NCBI GenBank assembly: GCA_046594635.1
Contig: JBKJRR010000418.1
Span: 1 to 29,445 of the forward strand
Reading direction: 5' to 3'
DNA length: 29,445 nt
Origin: CAISIP01 sp046594635
Lineage (GTDB): Bacteria > Pseudomonadota > Gammaproteobacteria > Burkholderiales > Burkholderiaceae_C
Under the pieces are notes generated by a model. The model saw only the letters and a list, made by a program, of their open reading frames with translations, ran no database searches and was not told where the DNA came from. The position numbers and the translations under genes were made by a program. Positions 8,343 to 17,335 of this stretch are shown here, in pieces (the first letter of the stretch is position 1; every line of letters starts with the position of its first letter).

Positions 8343-8792
8343 TCAGCCCTTGTTGATGCGCCGCAATCGCTCGGACGGTGTCACCACGTCGGTCAAACGG
8401 ATACCGAACTTGTCGTTCACCACCACGACCTCGCCCTGGGCAATCAGATAACCGTTGACCAGCACGTCCATCGGCTCACCCGCCAATGCATCGAGTTCCA
8501 CCACCGAACCCTGTCCGAGCTGCAAAATGTGCTTGATCGACACCCTTGTGCGTCCGAGTTCGACCGAAAGCTGAACCGGAATGTCCAGCACCATGTTGAT
8601 GTCGTTGACCTGGCCGTCACCGGTATTTCCGAAGGGCCGCGCAGGCCGGTCACCCGAGAGCACGCCCCCGGGTTGCTCATCGTCCAGGTTACCGCCGTCC
8701 TTCTGATCGATCAGCGCCTCAGCCCATTCGCCGGCTCCGGCGCCCGCATCGGCGTCGGGCTTGCCGTCGTCTTGTGGCCCGTCAGTTGCCAT
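8343..8792 (-). CDS. fliN: Flagellar motor switch protein FliN
   Basis: C-ring protein of 149 aa that forms the base of the rotor switch and docks the export ATPase complex through FliH. The N-terminal 60 residues are acidic and low-complexity, a common variable extension. The C-terminal SpoA domain (about 70-149) has the conserved stretch VVELDALAGEPMDVLVNG followed by GEVVVVNDKFGIRLTDVV. The start codon overlaps the end of fliM by 11 bp and is preceded by GGGAGA, so translation is coupled to fliM. Confidence 0.96.
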   Translation of the reverse strand: MATDGPQDDGKPDADAGAGAGEWAEALIDQKDGGNLDDEQPGGVLSGDRPARPFGNTGDGQVNDINMVLDIPVQLSVELGRTRVSIKHILQLGQGSVVELDALAGEPMDVLVNGYLIAQGEVVVVNDKFGIRLTDVVTPSERLRRINKG

Positions 8793-9786
8793 GTTTATCT
8801 CCCATCCAGTCCAGGTCGTGATTCCTCAGGCTCTTGTCGATCCGGATTGCATACTTCGTGTTGTGGGTGCCATATTGGCACTCGAACATCGGCACGCCAT
8901 CAATCGTTGCTTGGATACGCGGCGAACGTTCCAATTCGATGAAGTCACCTGCTTTCATGGACAGCAACTGCTCCACCGTCGTACGGGTCCGCGCCAGTTC
9001 CGCCACCATCGTGATCTCCACAGCCTGAATTTCGTGTGTCAATACATTGACCCAGCGACGATCCACTTCCATGGAGTCGCCCTGGGTCGACGAATAAAGC
9101 ACATCACGTATCGGCTCCAGCGTCGCATAAGGCATGCAGAAATGAATCGCGCCGGTGACCTCGCCAATCTCGAGCTGAAACGCGGTACAGATCACCACCT
9201 CGCTAGGCGTGGCCACATTGGCAAACTGGGGCTGCATCTCCGAGCGCTGGTATTCCAGCTCTATCGGGTAAATGCCCTTCCAAGCCTTTTTGTACTCGTC
9301 CGACACAACCTTGATCAAACGGGCAATGACCCGGTGCTCGGTTGCAGAGAAATCACGTCCCTCGATGCGGGTCTGAAATTTTCCGGTGCCGCCAAATAGC
9401 GTGTCAATCACACCAAAAATCAGCGCGGGTTCACAGACGATCAGGCAGTTGCCACGCAAAGGCCGCACTGCCATGATGTTGAAGTTGGTGGGGACCGTGA
9501 GTTCCCGAAGAAAGGCTCCGTAGCGTTGCACCGCAATCGATCCAATAGAGATCTCGGGGGTACGGCGGATCAGATTGAACAATCCCAGACGCAGGTTACG
9601 CGCAAATCGCTCGTTGACGATCTCCATGGTCGGCATGCGACCCCGGACAATGCGTTCCTGGCTCGAGATGTCGTAAGGCCGAACCTCACCCTTCTGGGCC
9701 GCCTGCTCGACCTCTTTCTGGCTCTCCCCGGTGACGCCCTCGAGCAGGGCGTCGACCTCTTCCTGGGACAAAAATGAATCGCTCAT
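8782..9786 (-). CDS. fliM: Flagellar motor switch protein FliM
   Basis: C-ring protein of 334 aa that receives CheY-P and sets rotation direction. The N-terminal CheY-binding peptide is intact (LSQEEVDALLEG, residues about 6-17). The middle domain includes the DTLFGGTGKF motif that contacts FliG, and the C-terminal SpoA domain mates with FliN. Length is normal. A functional CheY-binding tail means a canonical chemotaxis system should exist elsewhere in the genome, because the only CheA-like gene here lacks P5. Confidence 0.97.
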   Translation of the reverse strand: MSDSFLSQEEVDALLEGVTGESQKEVEQAAQKGEVRPYDISSQERIVRGRMPTMEIVNERFARNLRLGLFNLIRRTPEISIGSIAVQRYGAFLRELTVPTNFNIMAVRPLRGNCLIVCEPALIFGVIDTLFGGTGKFQTRIEGRDFSATEHRVIARLIKVVSDEYKKAWKGIYPIELEYQRSEMQPQFANVATPSEVVICTAFQLEIGEVTGAIHFCMPYATLEPIRDVLYSSTQGDSMEVDRRWVNVLTHEIQAVEITMVAELARTRTTVEQLLSMKAGDFIELERSPRIQATIDGVPMFECQYGTHNTKYAIRIDKSLRNHDLDWMGDKHGN

Positions 9787-9807
9787 GGTCGGTACTGCGC
9801 CATACCC

Positions 9808-10392
9808 TTACTGGACGATAAAACTGGAAAAAAGTACGCGTTGTACTGGCAGGTCGCCTGGACGCACCCGGTTGCGCGCCTTGGGCGTCGGGGCGGCGCC
9901 CTTCTTCGCTGGCTCGGCTACTTCTTCGTCCTCCATGCCGCCAAATGGGCGTGCCGCCTCGCGCAGGATCGCCAAGGCCAATTTTTCCTTGCCTTCGCGC
10001 TTGAGCAGTACCTCGGAAGTCTGTTGAGAGATCAGCAGCAACACGCCACTGCGAATCGTGGGCAGGTATTGCTTCACGGTCTCGCCAGCTGCTGCATCGC
10101 GCAGCTCAAAAGTGATACCTACCTGTGCCACCTTCTCGCCACCGGGATCGGCCAGATTGACCACCATGTTGTCCAGCGGCAGATAGGTCGGAGGCCCGCT
10201 CGGCGTCGCATGTTTGGCAGTCGCCGCTGGCTGATCCTGATCCTCCAACGCAGCTGCTGCGCGCTGTTTGCTGACATAGATGAACGCACCGACTCCTGCC
10301 AGTCCCAGGACCAGCACCACTATCAGCACGATCACCAGCATCTTCTTGCTCTTGGGCGGTGCCGCAGCGGCTTCAGCAGGTTTGGTGGCCAC
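9808..10392 (-). CDS. fliL: Flagellar basal body-associated protein FliL
   Basis: Single-pass inner-membrane protein of 194 aa that associates with the stator and rotor and supports torque. A Lys/Ala/Pro-rich cytoplasmic N-terminus is followed by one transmembrane helix (about 18-40) and a periplasmic domain with YLPLDNMVVNLADPGG and the conserved C-terminal VQRVLFSSFIVQ. The start is GTG at 10392, with AAGGA 6 bases upstream. The periplasmic domain carries a charged and Pro-rich insertion near residues 158-180, which is variable in the family. Confidence 0.93.
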   Translation of the reverse strand: MATKPAEAAAAPPKSKKMLVIVLIVVLVLGLAGVGAFIYVSKQRAAAALEDQDQPAATAKHATPSGPPTYLPLDNMVVNLADPGGEKVAQVGITFELRDAAAGETVKQYLPTIRSGVLLLISQQTSEVLLKREGKEKLALAILREAARPFGGMEDEEVAEPAKKGAAPTPKARNRVRPGDLPVQRVLFSSFIVQ

Positions 10393-10424
10393 AAATCATC
10401 CTTCATGTCGCATTGCAAAGGGGA

Positions 10425-10475
10425 TTATTCTGCACCCGTTGCGCAGCGATGGACGGATAAGGGGTCGGAATCCAT
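10425..10475 (-). CDS. Possible 16-codon leader ORF between fliK and fliL
   Basis: The 117-bp gap between fliK and fliL holds a 16-codon frame (MDSDPLSVHRCATGAE) beginning at an ATG. A perfect AGGAGG (10487-10492) lies 11 bases upstream, a longer spacing than ideal. The frame ends 32 bases before the fliL GTG. It may be a small translated leader that couples or re-initiates translation toward fliL, or it may be chance. No family is recognised. Confidence 0.2.
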   Translation of the reverse strand: MDSDPLSVHRCATGAE

Positions 10476-10509
10476 GGCAATCCCTGCCTCCTGGGCCGGC
10501 AATTGCGCC

Positions 10510-11814
10510 TCAGACGAACAGGTCTACCCTGCCGCCAGACACCCCGTCGAGCGCCTGGGCGCGAACGGGTGCGGCCTGTGGAGTCCCCACCGGCGCCTCG
10601 CGTGCGGCGGACTGTTGAGTAGCCCGGCCTTGCGCTTGCCCACCCTGTTGCGCCGAAGTCCCGACAAATCCGCCCGACAGCATCAGCCCCTCGCTGGCCA
10701 GCAGTTCCTTGAGTTGCGGCATGGCCTCAAGCAGCAACTGGCGCGCCTGTGGTTGATCGGTACGGAACTCGATGATCGCTTCGTCGCCTCTAACGGCGAT
10801 GCTGACATTGACCGACCCGCCGGCAAACGCATCGAGCTGCAGCGAGGCGTTTTGCACACCGCGCGAAACCCAGTAATGCACCTTTTCCGCCATGGCCGCG
10901 GCTGGCGCGGGCGTCAGCGCACCCGGCGCATAGACTGCACTGGCGCCATGCTGGGTTCCGGGCGGCGTCGCATCGCCCCAGGTCACCATGCCCTGCGCGG
11001 CGCCCGCTCCCGCCATCCTGGGTTGACCACGCTCCTGGTTGCGCAGCGCCCCGCCGGCACCGGCAGCCGCTGCATCAAACATCGACACCACCTGGCCGAG
11101 GGACGGCGCGCTCCCCAACGGGGTGCTGACCGCGCGCAGTGACGCTGTGTCGGTATCGGCCGCCAAACGCGCCGCATCCATCCGGGCGATGAAGTCCCTG
11201 GACGGGACTGGCGTGGCGTCGCCATCCAGCTGGGCCGCCTGCGCAAGGGCGGGAAGTTGCTGCAGTTCGCTCGTCGGGTTCAGGCGCGCCGCCGGTTGGA
11301 ACCAGGCGGCCTCAGTGGCCGCCTCTTGCATGGGCTCCATCGCACGCGCCTGTGCCGACGCTGCAGCCAGACCGGGGCCCGGCGATTGTCCAGCGGCACG
11401 AGAGTGTCCCGGTGGTCCAGCCACTGCGCCGGCTACCGTCGCAACTTCTGGTATAGCCGGTATAGCCGGTATAGCCGGCATAGTCGGTACATCCGAAGCA
11501 GCGGGAGCAGCAGCCGCAGCCCACCAGTCTGTTGCCAACGGCAACTGCGCCAATGGTGGCTGGGATTTGTCGTCGTCAGGCCCGCTTTGCGCACCCGCGG
11601 GACCCTCGCTCGGGTACTGGGCGTCCGCGCCACCCACCTCTGGATTGGCGGTGGCTGCAACCGCTGAAACGGCAGCGCCCAACCCCATGGATCCCAGCAG
11701 CGACAGGAAAGATACGGTTGGCACTTCGCCCGTTGTCTGCGTGTTCTGTGCGCGTGTTGTCGGCTTGCTATGGGTGCTCGATGCAGGCGCAGGTGCGCTG
11801 ATTTTGATGGTCAT
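10510..11814 (-). CDS. fliK: Flagellar hook-length control protein FliK
   Basis: Secreted molecular ruler of 434 aa that controls hook length and switches export specificity. It is Ala/Pro/Gln-rich and mostly disordered, as FliK proteins are. The conserved C-terminal hook-length domain is visible around residues 310-390, with LDAFAGGSVNVSIAVRGDEA, FRTDQPQARQLLLEAMPQLK and LLASEGLMLSG. The N-terminal half contains a short AIP tandem repeat (see 11450-11485). The ATG overlaps the fliJ stop (ATGA). The low similarity outside the C-terminus is normal for the family. Confidence 0.92.
   Translation of the reverse strand: MTIKISAPAPASSTHSKPTTRAQNTQTTGEVPTVSFLSLLGSMGLGAAVSAVAATANPEVGGADAQYPSEGPAGAQSGPDDDKSQPPLAQLPLATDWWAAAAAPAASDVPTMPAIPAIPAIPEVATVAGAVAGPPGHSRAAGQSPGPGLAAASAQARAMEPMQEAATEAAWFQPAARLNPTSELQQLPALAQAAQLDGDATPVPSRDFIARMDAARLAADTDTASLRAVSTPLGSAPSLGQVVSMFDAAAAGAGGALRNQERGQPRMAGAGAAQGMVTWGDATPPGTQHGASAVYAPGALTPAPAAAMAEKVHYWVSRGVQNASLQLDAFAGGSVNVSIAVRGDEAIIEFRTDQPQARQLLLEAMPQLKELLASEGLMLSGGFVGTSAQQGGQAQGRATQQSAAREAPVGTPQAAPVRAQALDGVSGGRVDLFV
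11450..11485 (-). repeat. Four 9-bp tandem repeats inside fliK
   Basis: Three perfect copies and one diverged copy of a 9-base unit (plus strand GGTATAGCC) encode a Pro-Ala-Ile tripeptide run at about FliK residues 110-121. The unit is a multiple of three, so copy-number change keeps the frame. It uses ATA for isoleucine, a codon uncommon in the surrounding GC-rich genes, which fits recent expansion by slippage. Confidence 0.85.
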
Positions 11815-12278
11815 GAATTTCCCCTGTGTTCGCTGGCCAGTGCCACACGCCGGTGCATCTGTGCTGCCAATTCATCGGCCTGCCGTTGGTCGCGCTGGTC
11901 CTGCGCCCTGGCCAGTTCTGCACGGCGCTTGTCCAGTAGGCGATTGAGCCCCGCCAAGCGGACCTCCGCCGCCAGCAGCACCTGCCGAGCGGCTTCGCGC
12001 TGACGCTGAACCTCGGCGATCGCGCCGTGCTGCATTTCGATGGTCTGATCCAGTCGCTCCATGAACTGGTAGTAGTGGCCGACAATTTGCGGCGTCGCGC
12101 TGGCCTGCGATGCCACCGACCAGCGCGAGGAGGTATCGGCCGCATAGCTGCGCAGCTGCTCCAACTGCAGTTGGGCGTGCTCATAGCGACGCACGACCTG
12201 CGCCAAGGCCTGACCTGCGTCGTCCCGTTGGCGTGTTGCCAGGTCGATCGCCACCAGCAGCCCTCTTGATGCGCTCAT
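11811..12278 (-). CDS. fliJ: Flagellar export chaperone FliJ
   Basis: Small (155 aa), highly charged, almost wholly coiled-coil protein that sits in the centre of the FliI hexamer and helps the export apparatus. Long heptad-like Gln/Arg/Glu/Leu stretches run from about residue 10 to the end, and the segment HYYQFMERLDQTIEMQ fits FliJ. Identification leans on this shape and on position between fliI and fliK. ATG at 12278 is chosen; a GTG three codons upstream (12287) is an alternative. Confidence 0.88.
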   Translation of the reverse strand: MSASRGLLVAIDLATRQRDDAGQALAQVVRRYEHAQLQLEQLRSYAADTSSRWSVASQASATPQIVGHYYQFMERLDQTIEMQHGAIAEVQRQREAARQVLLAAEVRLAGLNRLLDKRRAELARAQDQRDQRQADELAAQMHRRVALASEHRGNS

Positions 12279-12315
12279 GGCCGGCACCCGCCATCAGTCG
12301 CTTTGCGCAGGAACT

Positions 12316-13737
12316 TCATGGCCTGCCCTCGCCCAGCACCAGACCCATGTCGCCCAGGCTGTCCGCGAGCGTCGCGGGCGCATACATGTCCTGCTGCAAA
12401 AACGCCTGCATCGGCTCATGCAAGGTGATTGCACGGTCCATCTGCGCGTCAGAGCCGCCGATATAGGCACCGATCTGCACCAGATCGCGACCTTTATCGT
12501 ATTTCGCATTCATGGCCCGGAAACGCCGCGCCAGTTCGAAGTGGCTGGCAGGTACCACGTTGTGCATCACCCGCGAAGCCGATTGCGCAATGTCGATGGC
12601 TGGATAGTGTCCTGCTTCGGCCAGTTCGCGTGACAACACGATATGCCCATCCAGGATCGCCCGTGCCGCATCCGCAATCGGGTCCTGCTGGTCGTCGCCC
12701 TCGGACAAGACGGTATAGAACGCCGTGATCGACCCTACACCGTGCAGGCCGTTGCCGCTGCGCTCGACCAGCTGCGGCAGCTTGGCAAAACACGATGGCG
12801 GATACCCCTTGGTTGCCGGTGGCTCTCCAATGGCCAGTGCGATCTCGCGCTGCGCCATTGCATATCGCGTCAACGAATCCATCAGCAGCAATACATGTTT
12901 GCCCTTGTCGCGAAAACTCTCTGCTATTGCAGTGGCATAGGCTGCCCCCTGCATGCGCACCATCGGCGGCGAGTCGGCGGGCGCCGCCACTACAACCGAC
13001 CTGGCGCGCCCCTCGTCGCCCAGGATGTCCTCGATGAACTCCTTGACCTCACGTCCACGTTCGCCGATCAAACCCACCACGATGACATCGGCGCTGGTGT
13101 AGCGCGCCATCATGCCGAGCAGCACACTCTTGCCCACGCCAGATCCCGAGAAAAGCCCGATGCGCTGACCCCGACCCACGGTCAGCAAGGCATTGATCGC
13201 CCGGATGCCAGTGTCAAGCACGTCGCGCACCGGCGCTCGGTCCATCGCATTGACCGGATTGCGGTCCAGCGCCAGTGGCGCCACGGCCAGAATCGGGCCC
13301 CTGCGGTCCATCGGCGCGCCATGTGCATCCACCACACGGCCCAGCAAACCCTCGCCCAGCGGCAGGCGCAGGCGCCCGACATCCAGATCGGAATCCTGAT
13401 GTGTCGCCTGGCCCAGCCGGGGTGTTGGCACAAATGCCGCCGCGGGCACCACGGCAGCACCGCTGGTCAGACCGTGCACGTCTCCGGCAGGCATCAGATA
13501 GGCCCGGTCCTGCGAGAAGCCGACGACCTCCGCCAGAACCGGGTCGAGCGAAGGCGAACGGATGTAACACTGGCTGCCGACCGGCATACGCAAACCGCTG
13601 GCCTCAAGCACCAGGCCGGCCAGTCGCGTCAAGGTGCCGCGCTGCTCCAGACTTGTGCCCACCCGTACCCGGGCACAGGCGTCTTCGAGCAACTGCTGCC
13701 AGGCAGCTGGCTGGTCGGTGACCATGGCATCACTCAT
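12316..13737 (-). CDS. fliI: Flagellum-specific export ATPase FliI
   Basis: Cytoplasmic ATPase of 473 aa, related to the F1 beta subunit, that drives or assists flagellar protein export with FliH and FliJ. Walker A is GSGVGKS (198-204), Walker B is HVLLLMDS (D287), and the family signature MAQREIALAIGEPPATKGYPPS follows. The start at 13737 is set by overlap with the fliH stop (ATGAGTGA). The frame is open 20 codons further upstream into fliH, but that would be an unusually long overlap. Confidence 0.97.
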   Translation of the reverse strand: MSDAMVTDQPAAWQQLLEDACARVRVGTSLEQRGTLTRLAGLVLEASGLRMPVGSQCYIRSPSLDPVLAEVVGFSQDRAYLMPAGDVHGLTSGAAVVPAAAFVPTPRLGQATHQDSDLDVGRLRLPLGEGLLGRVVDAHGAPMDRRGPILAVAPLALDRNPVNAMDRAPVRDVLDTGIRAINALLTVGRGQRIGLFSGSGVGKSVLLGMMARYTSADVIVVGLIGERGREVKEFIEDILGDEGRARSVVVAAPADSPPMVRMQGAAYATAIAESFRDKGKHVLLLMDSLTRYAMAQREIALAIGEPPATKGYPPSCFAKLPQLVERSGNGLHGVGSITAFYTVLSEGDDQQDPIADAARAILDGHIVLSRELAEAGHYPAIDIAQSASRVMHNVVPASHFELARRFRAMNAKYDKGRDLVQIGAYIGGSDAQMDRAITLHEPMQAFLQQDMYAPATLADSLGDMGLVLGEGRP

Positions 13738-14410
13738 CCCAATCGAGTTCCAGGCCGAGTTTGGCAATGGCACGGCGCCAGCGTGTATGCAGGTCACCTT
13801 CGATCACCGCGCCGGCGCTGGAGATGCGGCAACCGCCGGGTTCGATGCTGCTGTCGGGCGTCAAGGTCAGCGAGAGACCGGAATACTCGGTCTGCAAGGT
13901 GTCTTCGAGCACGTCCAGGTCGAGTGGATTGAGCCGCACTACCGCACTCTTGCTGTCATCGGCGAGCAAAGTCAGGCCTTCGCGCACAACTGGCAATACC
14001 ACGTTCGGGTTGACCGACAACTCATGGCGCAAGACCTGCCGGGCCACTTCACACGCCAGCTCCAGCACCCCGCGAGCCAACACCTGTTGCGACTGCGCGA
14101 GTTGATCCCGAGCCGACTCCAGCAACTGCGCGAACTGTTCGGCAGATTCCCGGCCCTGCCCGTCGATATAGGCCTGAAGCTGTTGCTCGCCCTGCAAAAT
14201 AGCGTTCGCCTGGCCTTGGGCAAAACCTTCTGCAAAACCGTCTGAATGGCCTTTTTGACGCAACCCTTGATCGCGCACATGGTCCAGCTCGGCCTGCCGC
14301 GCACGGTCGTCTTCAACCAGCTTGAGCAAGTCGGCATCGACGTCGCCGAAGTCCCAACGGGATACCTGGCGAATGTCTTCGCCCGGGATGAATCGTGTGA
14401 GGTTGCGCAT
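13730..14410 (-). CDS. fliH: Flagellar export regulator FliH
   Basis: Dimeric stator-like regulator of FliI, 226 aa, that tethers the ATPase to the C-ring through FliN. The N-terminal segment MRNLTRFIPGED resembles the region that contacts FlhA/FliN. The glycine-zipper-like GFAEGFAQGQ motif (about 58-67) is typical of FliH. The C-terminal half carries the VREGLTLL and DPSIEPGGC-like features of the FliH/YscL fold (here PDSSIEPGGCRI). It overlaps fliI by 8 bp. Confidence 0.95.
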   Translation of the reverse strand: MRNLTRFIPGEDIRQVSRWDFGDVDADLLKLVEDDRARQAELDHVRDQGLRQKGHSDGFAEGFAQGQANAILQGEQQLQAYIDGQGRESAEQFAQLLESARDQLAQSQQVLARGVLELACEVARQVLRHELSVNPNVVLPVVREGLTLLADDSKSAVVRLNPLDLDVLEDTLQTEYSGLSLTLTPDSSIEPGGCRISSAGAVIEGDLHTRWRRAIAKLGLELDWDE

Positions 14411-14425
14411 GGATCGGTCGTCCGC

Positions 14426-15424
14426 TTACACCATGGCGTCGTCGGCGCCACCGCCGCCCACCACGATCTGTCCTTCGTCAGCGAGCCGGCGCACGGTCTT
14501 GAGAATTTCCTTTTGCTGCGCTTCCACTTCGGACAGGCGCATCGGACCGCGCGACTCCAGGTCTTCGCGCAAGGTCTCGGCCGCACGCGAAGACATGTTG
14601 GACAGGATTTTTTCCTTGAGTTCGTGCTGCGCACCCTTGAGCGCTGCAATCAGCGTATCGGACGCCACTTCCTTGAGCACGGTCTGAATCGCCTTGTTGT
14701 CCAGTGTAAGGAGGTCGTCGAACACGAACATCTTGTCCATGATCTTTTGCGCCAGATCCGGGTCGTGGCTGCGGATCGACTCGATCACGGTACCTTCAAT
14801 GTTCGCGCCCATCAGATTGATCATCTCGGCCGCCGCCTTGACACCGCCCAGCGACGACTTGCGCACCTTGTCTGTGCCCTGCAACACCTGGAACAGCACT
14901 TCGTTGAGGTCCTTGAGCGCCGTGGGCTGGATACCTTCCATCGTCGCGATGCGCAACATCACTTCATTGCGTTGGCGCTCGCCAATCAGTTTGAGCACAT
15001 CCGAACCCTGGTCGAAATCCAGGTGGACCAGGATGGCGGCCACGATCTGGGGATGCTCATTGCGCAGCAACTCGGCCACCGATAACGCGTCCATCCACTT
15101 CAGACTCTCGATGCCGGAGACGTCGCCACCTTGCAGGATACGGTCGAGCAGCAAGGTCGCCTTGTCGTCGCCCAGCGCCCGGCGCAACACCGCGCGCACA
15201 TAGTCGCCGGAGTCGGCGACCAGCAGACTCTGCGACGCCGCGACCCCGATGAACTTCTCCACCACGCCATCTGCCCGGTCGCGCGGAATCGCCTTGGTAC
15301 GCGCGATCGCCTCGCCCAGTTTCTGAACTTCCTTGGGGGACAGATGCTTGAATACCTCGGCCGCCTCGGCTTCGCCAAGCGACATCAGCAAAATCGCAGC
15401 GTCCTGTAGTCCGTCGTCAGCCAT
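14426..15424 (-). CDS. fliG: Flagellar motor switch protein FliG
   Basis: Rotor protein of 332 aa that binds FliF at its N-terminus, FliM in its middle and the MotA stator at its C-terminus. The N-terminal domain begins AAILLMSLGEAEAAEVFKHL. The middle EHPQ segment is present (NEHPQIVAAILVHLD). The C-terminal torque helix carries the conserved charges in KGAQHELKEKILSNMSSRAA and LREDLESRGPMRLSEVE. It is followed by a glycine-rich tail (VVGGGGADD). Spacing to fliF and fliH is short. Confidence 0.97.
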   Translation of the reverse strand: MADDGLQDAAILLMSLGEAEAAEVFKHLSPKEVQKLGEAIARTKAIPRDRADGVVEKFIGVAASQSLLVADSGDYVRAVLRRALGDDKATLLLDRILQGGDVSGIESLKWMDALSVAELLRNEHPQIVAAILVHLDFDQGSDVLKLIGERQRNEVMLRIATMEGIQPTALKDLNEVLFQVLQGTDKVRKSSLGGVKAAAEMINLMGANIEGTVIESIRSHDPDLAQKIMDKMFVFDDLLTLDNKAIQTVLKEVASDTLIAALKGAQHELKEKILSNMSSRAAETLREDLESRGPMRLSEVEAQQKEILKTVRRLADEGQIVVGGGGADDAMV

Positions 15425-15447
15425 AAACGTGTTTTACCAGACCGGGC

Positions 15448-17160
15448 TCAGGCCGGCACCTCGCTGCCGATCCACCCTTTGACGATGCTGGCCACTGCCG
15501 CGGGATTCTCCCGTGCCAGCTTGCGCGCATCTTCGAGGCGCAACTCGCTTTCGGTCGGCTCCGGCGGAGGTTTCGGCGCTGCCTTGATCAGCAGCGGCGG
15601 GCGCTCGGCCTCGTCGGCCACCAGGGCGTCGAGTTGGCCGGCCTCTTGCCCCTCACCCACCGACTCGGCCATGGCGGGCTGCTGCGACATCGCCTTGAGG
15701 CCGGGTCGTACCAGTCCCAACAGTACCAACGCCACCAGTAACACCGTGCCGATCGGCCAGGCCAGGCTGCGCGCCAGATCCTGCATCTCGGGCTGACGCC
15801 ACAGCGGCAGCACCTGTGCGTCCTGCTGCTCGACCGCGAACGGCGCGTTCATCAAATTCACCGAGTCGCCGCGCTCCTTGTTGAATCCAATGGTCTCGCG
15901 CACCAGGGCAGTCATTTTCTCGATCTGGTCGGCGGTCAACGCCACCGAGGTTACGTTGCCGGCGTCATCCTTGCCGGCGCGGTGATTGACGACCACCGCC
16001 GCACTGAGCCGGCGCACCTGCCCGGTGCTCGAACGCACCACCCGCACCGTCTTGTCCACTTCGTAGTTGATGATCGACTCACGCTTGCCACCGGTTGCTG
16101 CCGCGCCTTGCGCTCCGGCACCCGCCGTGCCCGCCGCAGCCAGTGTCTGCGCCGGCGCGTTGATCGGGGCCGTGGCCGCACCCGGCGGCTGATTCGTTAC
16201 CGCACCCGGCACGCCGGAAGGTCCTGCTGCTGCACCGGCACCCGCGCCGGTCTCCACCAACTGCTGGCTGCGGATGGCGCTGCTGTCGGGCGTCTGGTTG
16301 GGGCGATGCGACTCGGAGGTCGACTGCGTCTGCGAGAAGTCGACGTCGGCCGTCACCTGGGCACGCGCATTGCCCTTGCCGACGATAGGCTCCAGGATGT
16401 CCAGGATGCGACGGGTGAACGACTGCTCGATGCTCTGCGTGTATTGCAGCTGCTCGGCATCGACTCCACGCGAATCGCCCGAGCCGTCGGCCGGCGTGGA
16501 CAGCAACTTGCCAGTGTCGTCGAGCACGCTGACCGCCGATGGCGCCAGTTCGGGAACACTGGAGGCGATCAGATGCACGATGCCGGCAATCTGCGTGCGA
16601 TCGAGCGAGCGCGCCGGATACAGGCTGACCAGCACAGAGGCCGAAGGCTTTTGCTGTTCGCGGAAAAATCCGTTCTGGTTTGGCAGTGCCAGGTGCACGC
16701 GCGCACTTTGCACCGACGACAAGGCCTGGATGGAACGCGTCAGCTCACCCTCCAGCCCGCGCTGGAATGTGAGGCGCTCCTGAAACTGGGTCATGCCAAA
16801 ACGGTTGGACTCCATCATCTCGAAGCCGACCACCGAGCCCTTGGGCAAACCCTGGGAGGCCAGGCGCAGCCGGGTGTCGTGCACCTTGTCCGCCGGTACC
16901 AGGATGGCCGATCCGCCTTCCGTGTGCTTGTACGGAATGTTCATCTGCGACAGTTGGGCCACGATGGCGCCACCATCCTTGTCGGCCAGGTTCGCATACA
17001 GCACGCGCCAATCGGGCTTGCTGCCCAAAACGACGCCGGCGATGATGATGGCCACGATCACGAGCGCGCCCAAGGCCAGGCGCATGCGCTGGCCGGACTC
17101 CAGCCCGGACAGCCGCTGGTTCAGCGTGACAGGTGGGGGTAGCGTGGCAACTGCGGTCAT
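15448..17160 (-). CDS. fliF: Flagellar MS-ring protein FliF
   Basis: Inner-membrane protein that forms the MS-ring platform of the basal body, 570 aa from the ATG at 17160. Two transmembrane helices flank the periplasmic region (about residues 25-46 and 465-484). The periplasmic ring-building motifs include LYANLADKDGGAIVAQL, SNRFGMTQFQERLTFQR and SVQSARVHLALP. A long Ala/Gly/Pro-rich linker (about residues 300-360) lies in the variable loop. The C-terminus (ENPAAVASIVKGWI) is the FliG-binding helix. An upstream in-frame extension to 17259 exists but is not FliF-like. This is the first gene of the minus-strand cluster. Confidence 0.96.
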   Translation of the reverse strand: MTAVATLPPPVTLNQRLSGLESGQRMRLALGALVIVAIIIAGVVLGSKPDWRVLYANLADKDGGAIVAQLSQMNIPYKHTEGGSAILVPADKVHDTRLRLASQGLPKGSVVGFEMMESNRFGMTQFQERLTFQRGLEGELTRSIQALSSVQSARVHLALPNQNGFFREQQKPSASVLVSLYPARSLDRTQIAGIVHLIASSVPELAPSAVSVLDDTGKLLSTPADGSGDSRGVDAEQLQYTQSIEQSFTRRILDILEPIVGKGNARAQVTADVDFSQTQSTSESHRPNQTPDSSAIRSQQLVETGAGAGAAAGPSGVPGAVTNQPPGAATAPINAPAQTLAAAGTAGAGAQGAAATGGKRESIINYEVDKTVRVVRSSTGQVRRLSAAVVVNHRAGKDDAGNVTSVALTADQIEKMTALVRETIGFNKERGDSVNLMNAPFAVEQQDAQVLPLWRQPEMQDLARSLAWPIGTVLLVALVLLGLVRPGLKAMSQQPAMAESVGEGQEAGQLDALVADEAERPPLLIKAAPKPPPEPTESELRLEDARKLARENPAAVASIVKGWIGSEVPA

Positions 17161-17335
17161 CGAACAATCCGAAACGGCGTGGCGCGAGGTCGCACCATCG
17201 ATGACGTTGATTATTCGGACGCAGGCGAAAAACATTAGCCCGATAAGGGCTGAATTCACCCGTCAATTCAATTATTTTCAGTTGTCGTGCGCCGCTAGGA
17301 TGCAAGTGTAATGGGGATAGCCCCGGGAGAACACC
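17161..17335. promoter_or_regulatory. Divergent fliF-fliE intergenic region with hairpin
   Basis: This 175-bp spacer must hold promoters for both the long fliF-fliR operon and fliE. A perfect 5-bp stem AGCCC/GGGCT with loop GATAA lies at 17237-17251. The fliE ribosome site (GGGAGA) is at 17324-17329. A sigma-28-like -10 (CCCGATAA, 17239-17246) points toward fliE but lacks a matching -35. I cannot assign either promoter securely. Confidence 0.4.

Noticed and set aside
9841..11142. 433-codon plus-strand frame opposite fliL and fliK
   Set aside because: Shadow of real genes; His/Arg-rich composition, spans a gene boundary and shows no domain. The long plus-strand frames at 12643-13932, 15982-17142 and 26567-27760 are the same kind of artefact.
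17239..17246. Sigma-28 -10-like CCCGATAA upstream of fliE
   Set aside because: Seven of eight bases match, but the sequence 11 bases upstream (17220-17227) has no similarity to TAAAGTTT, and the motif is part of a hairpin.
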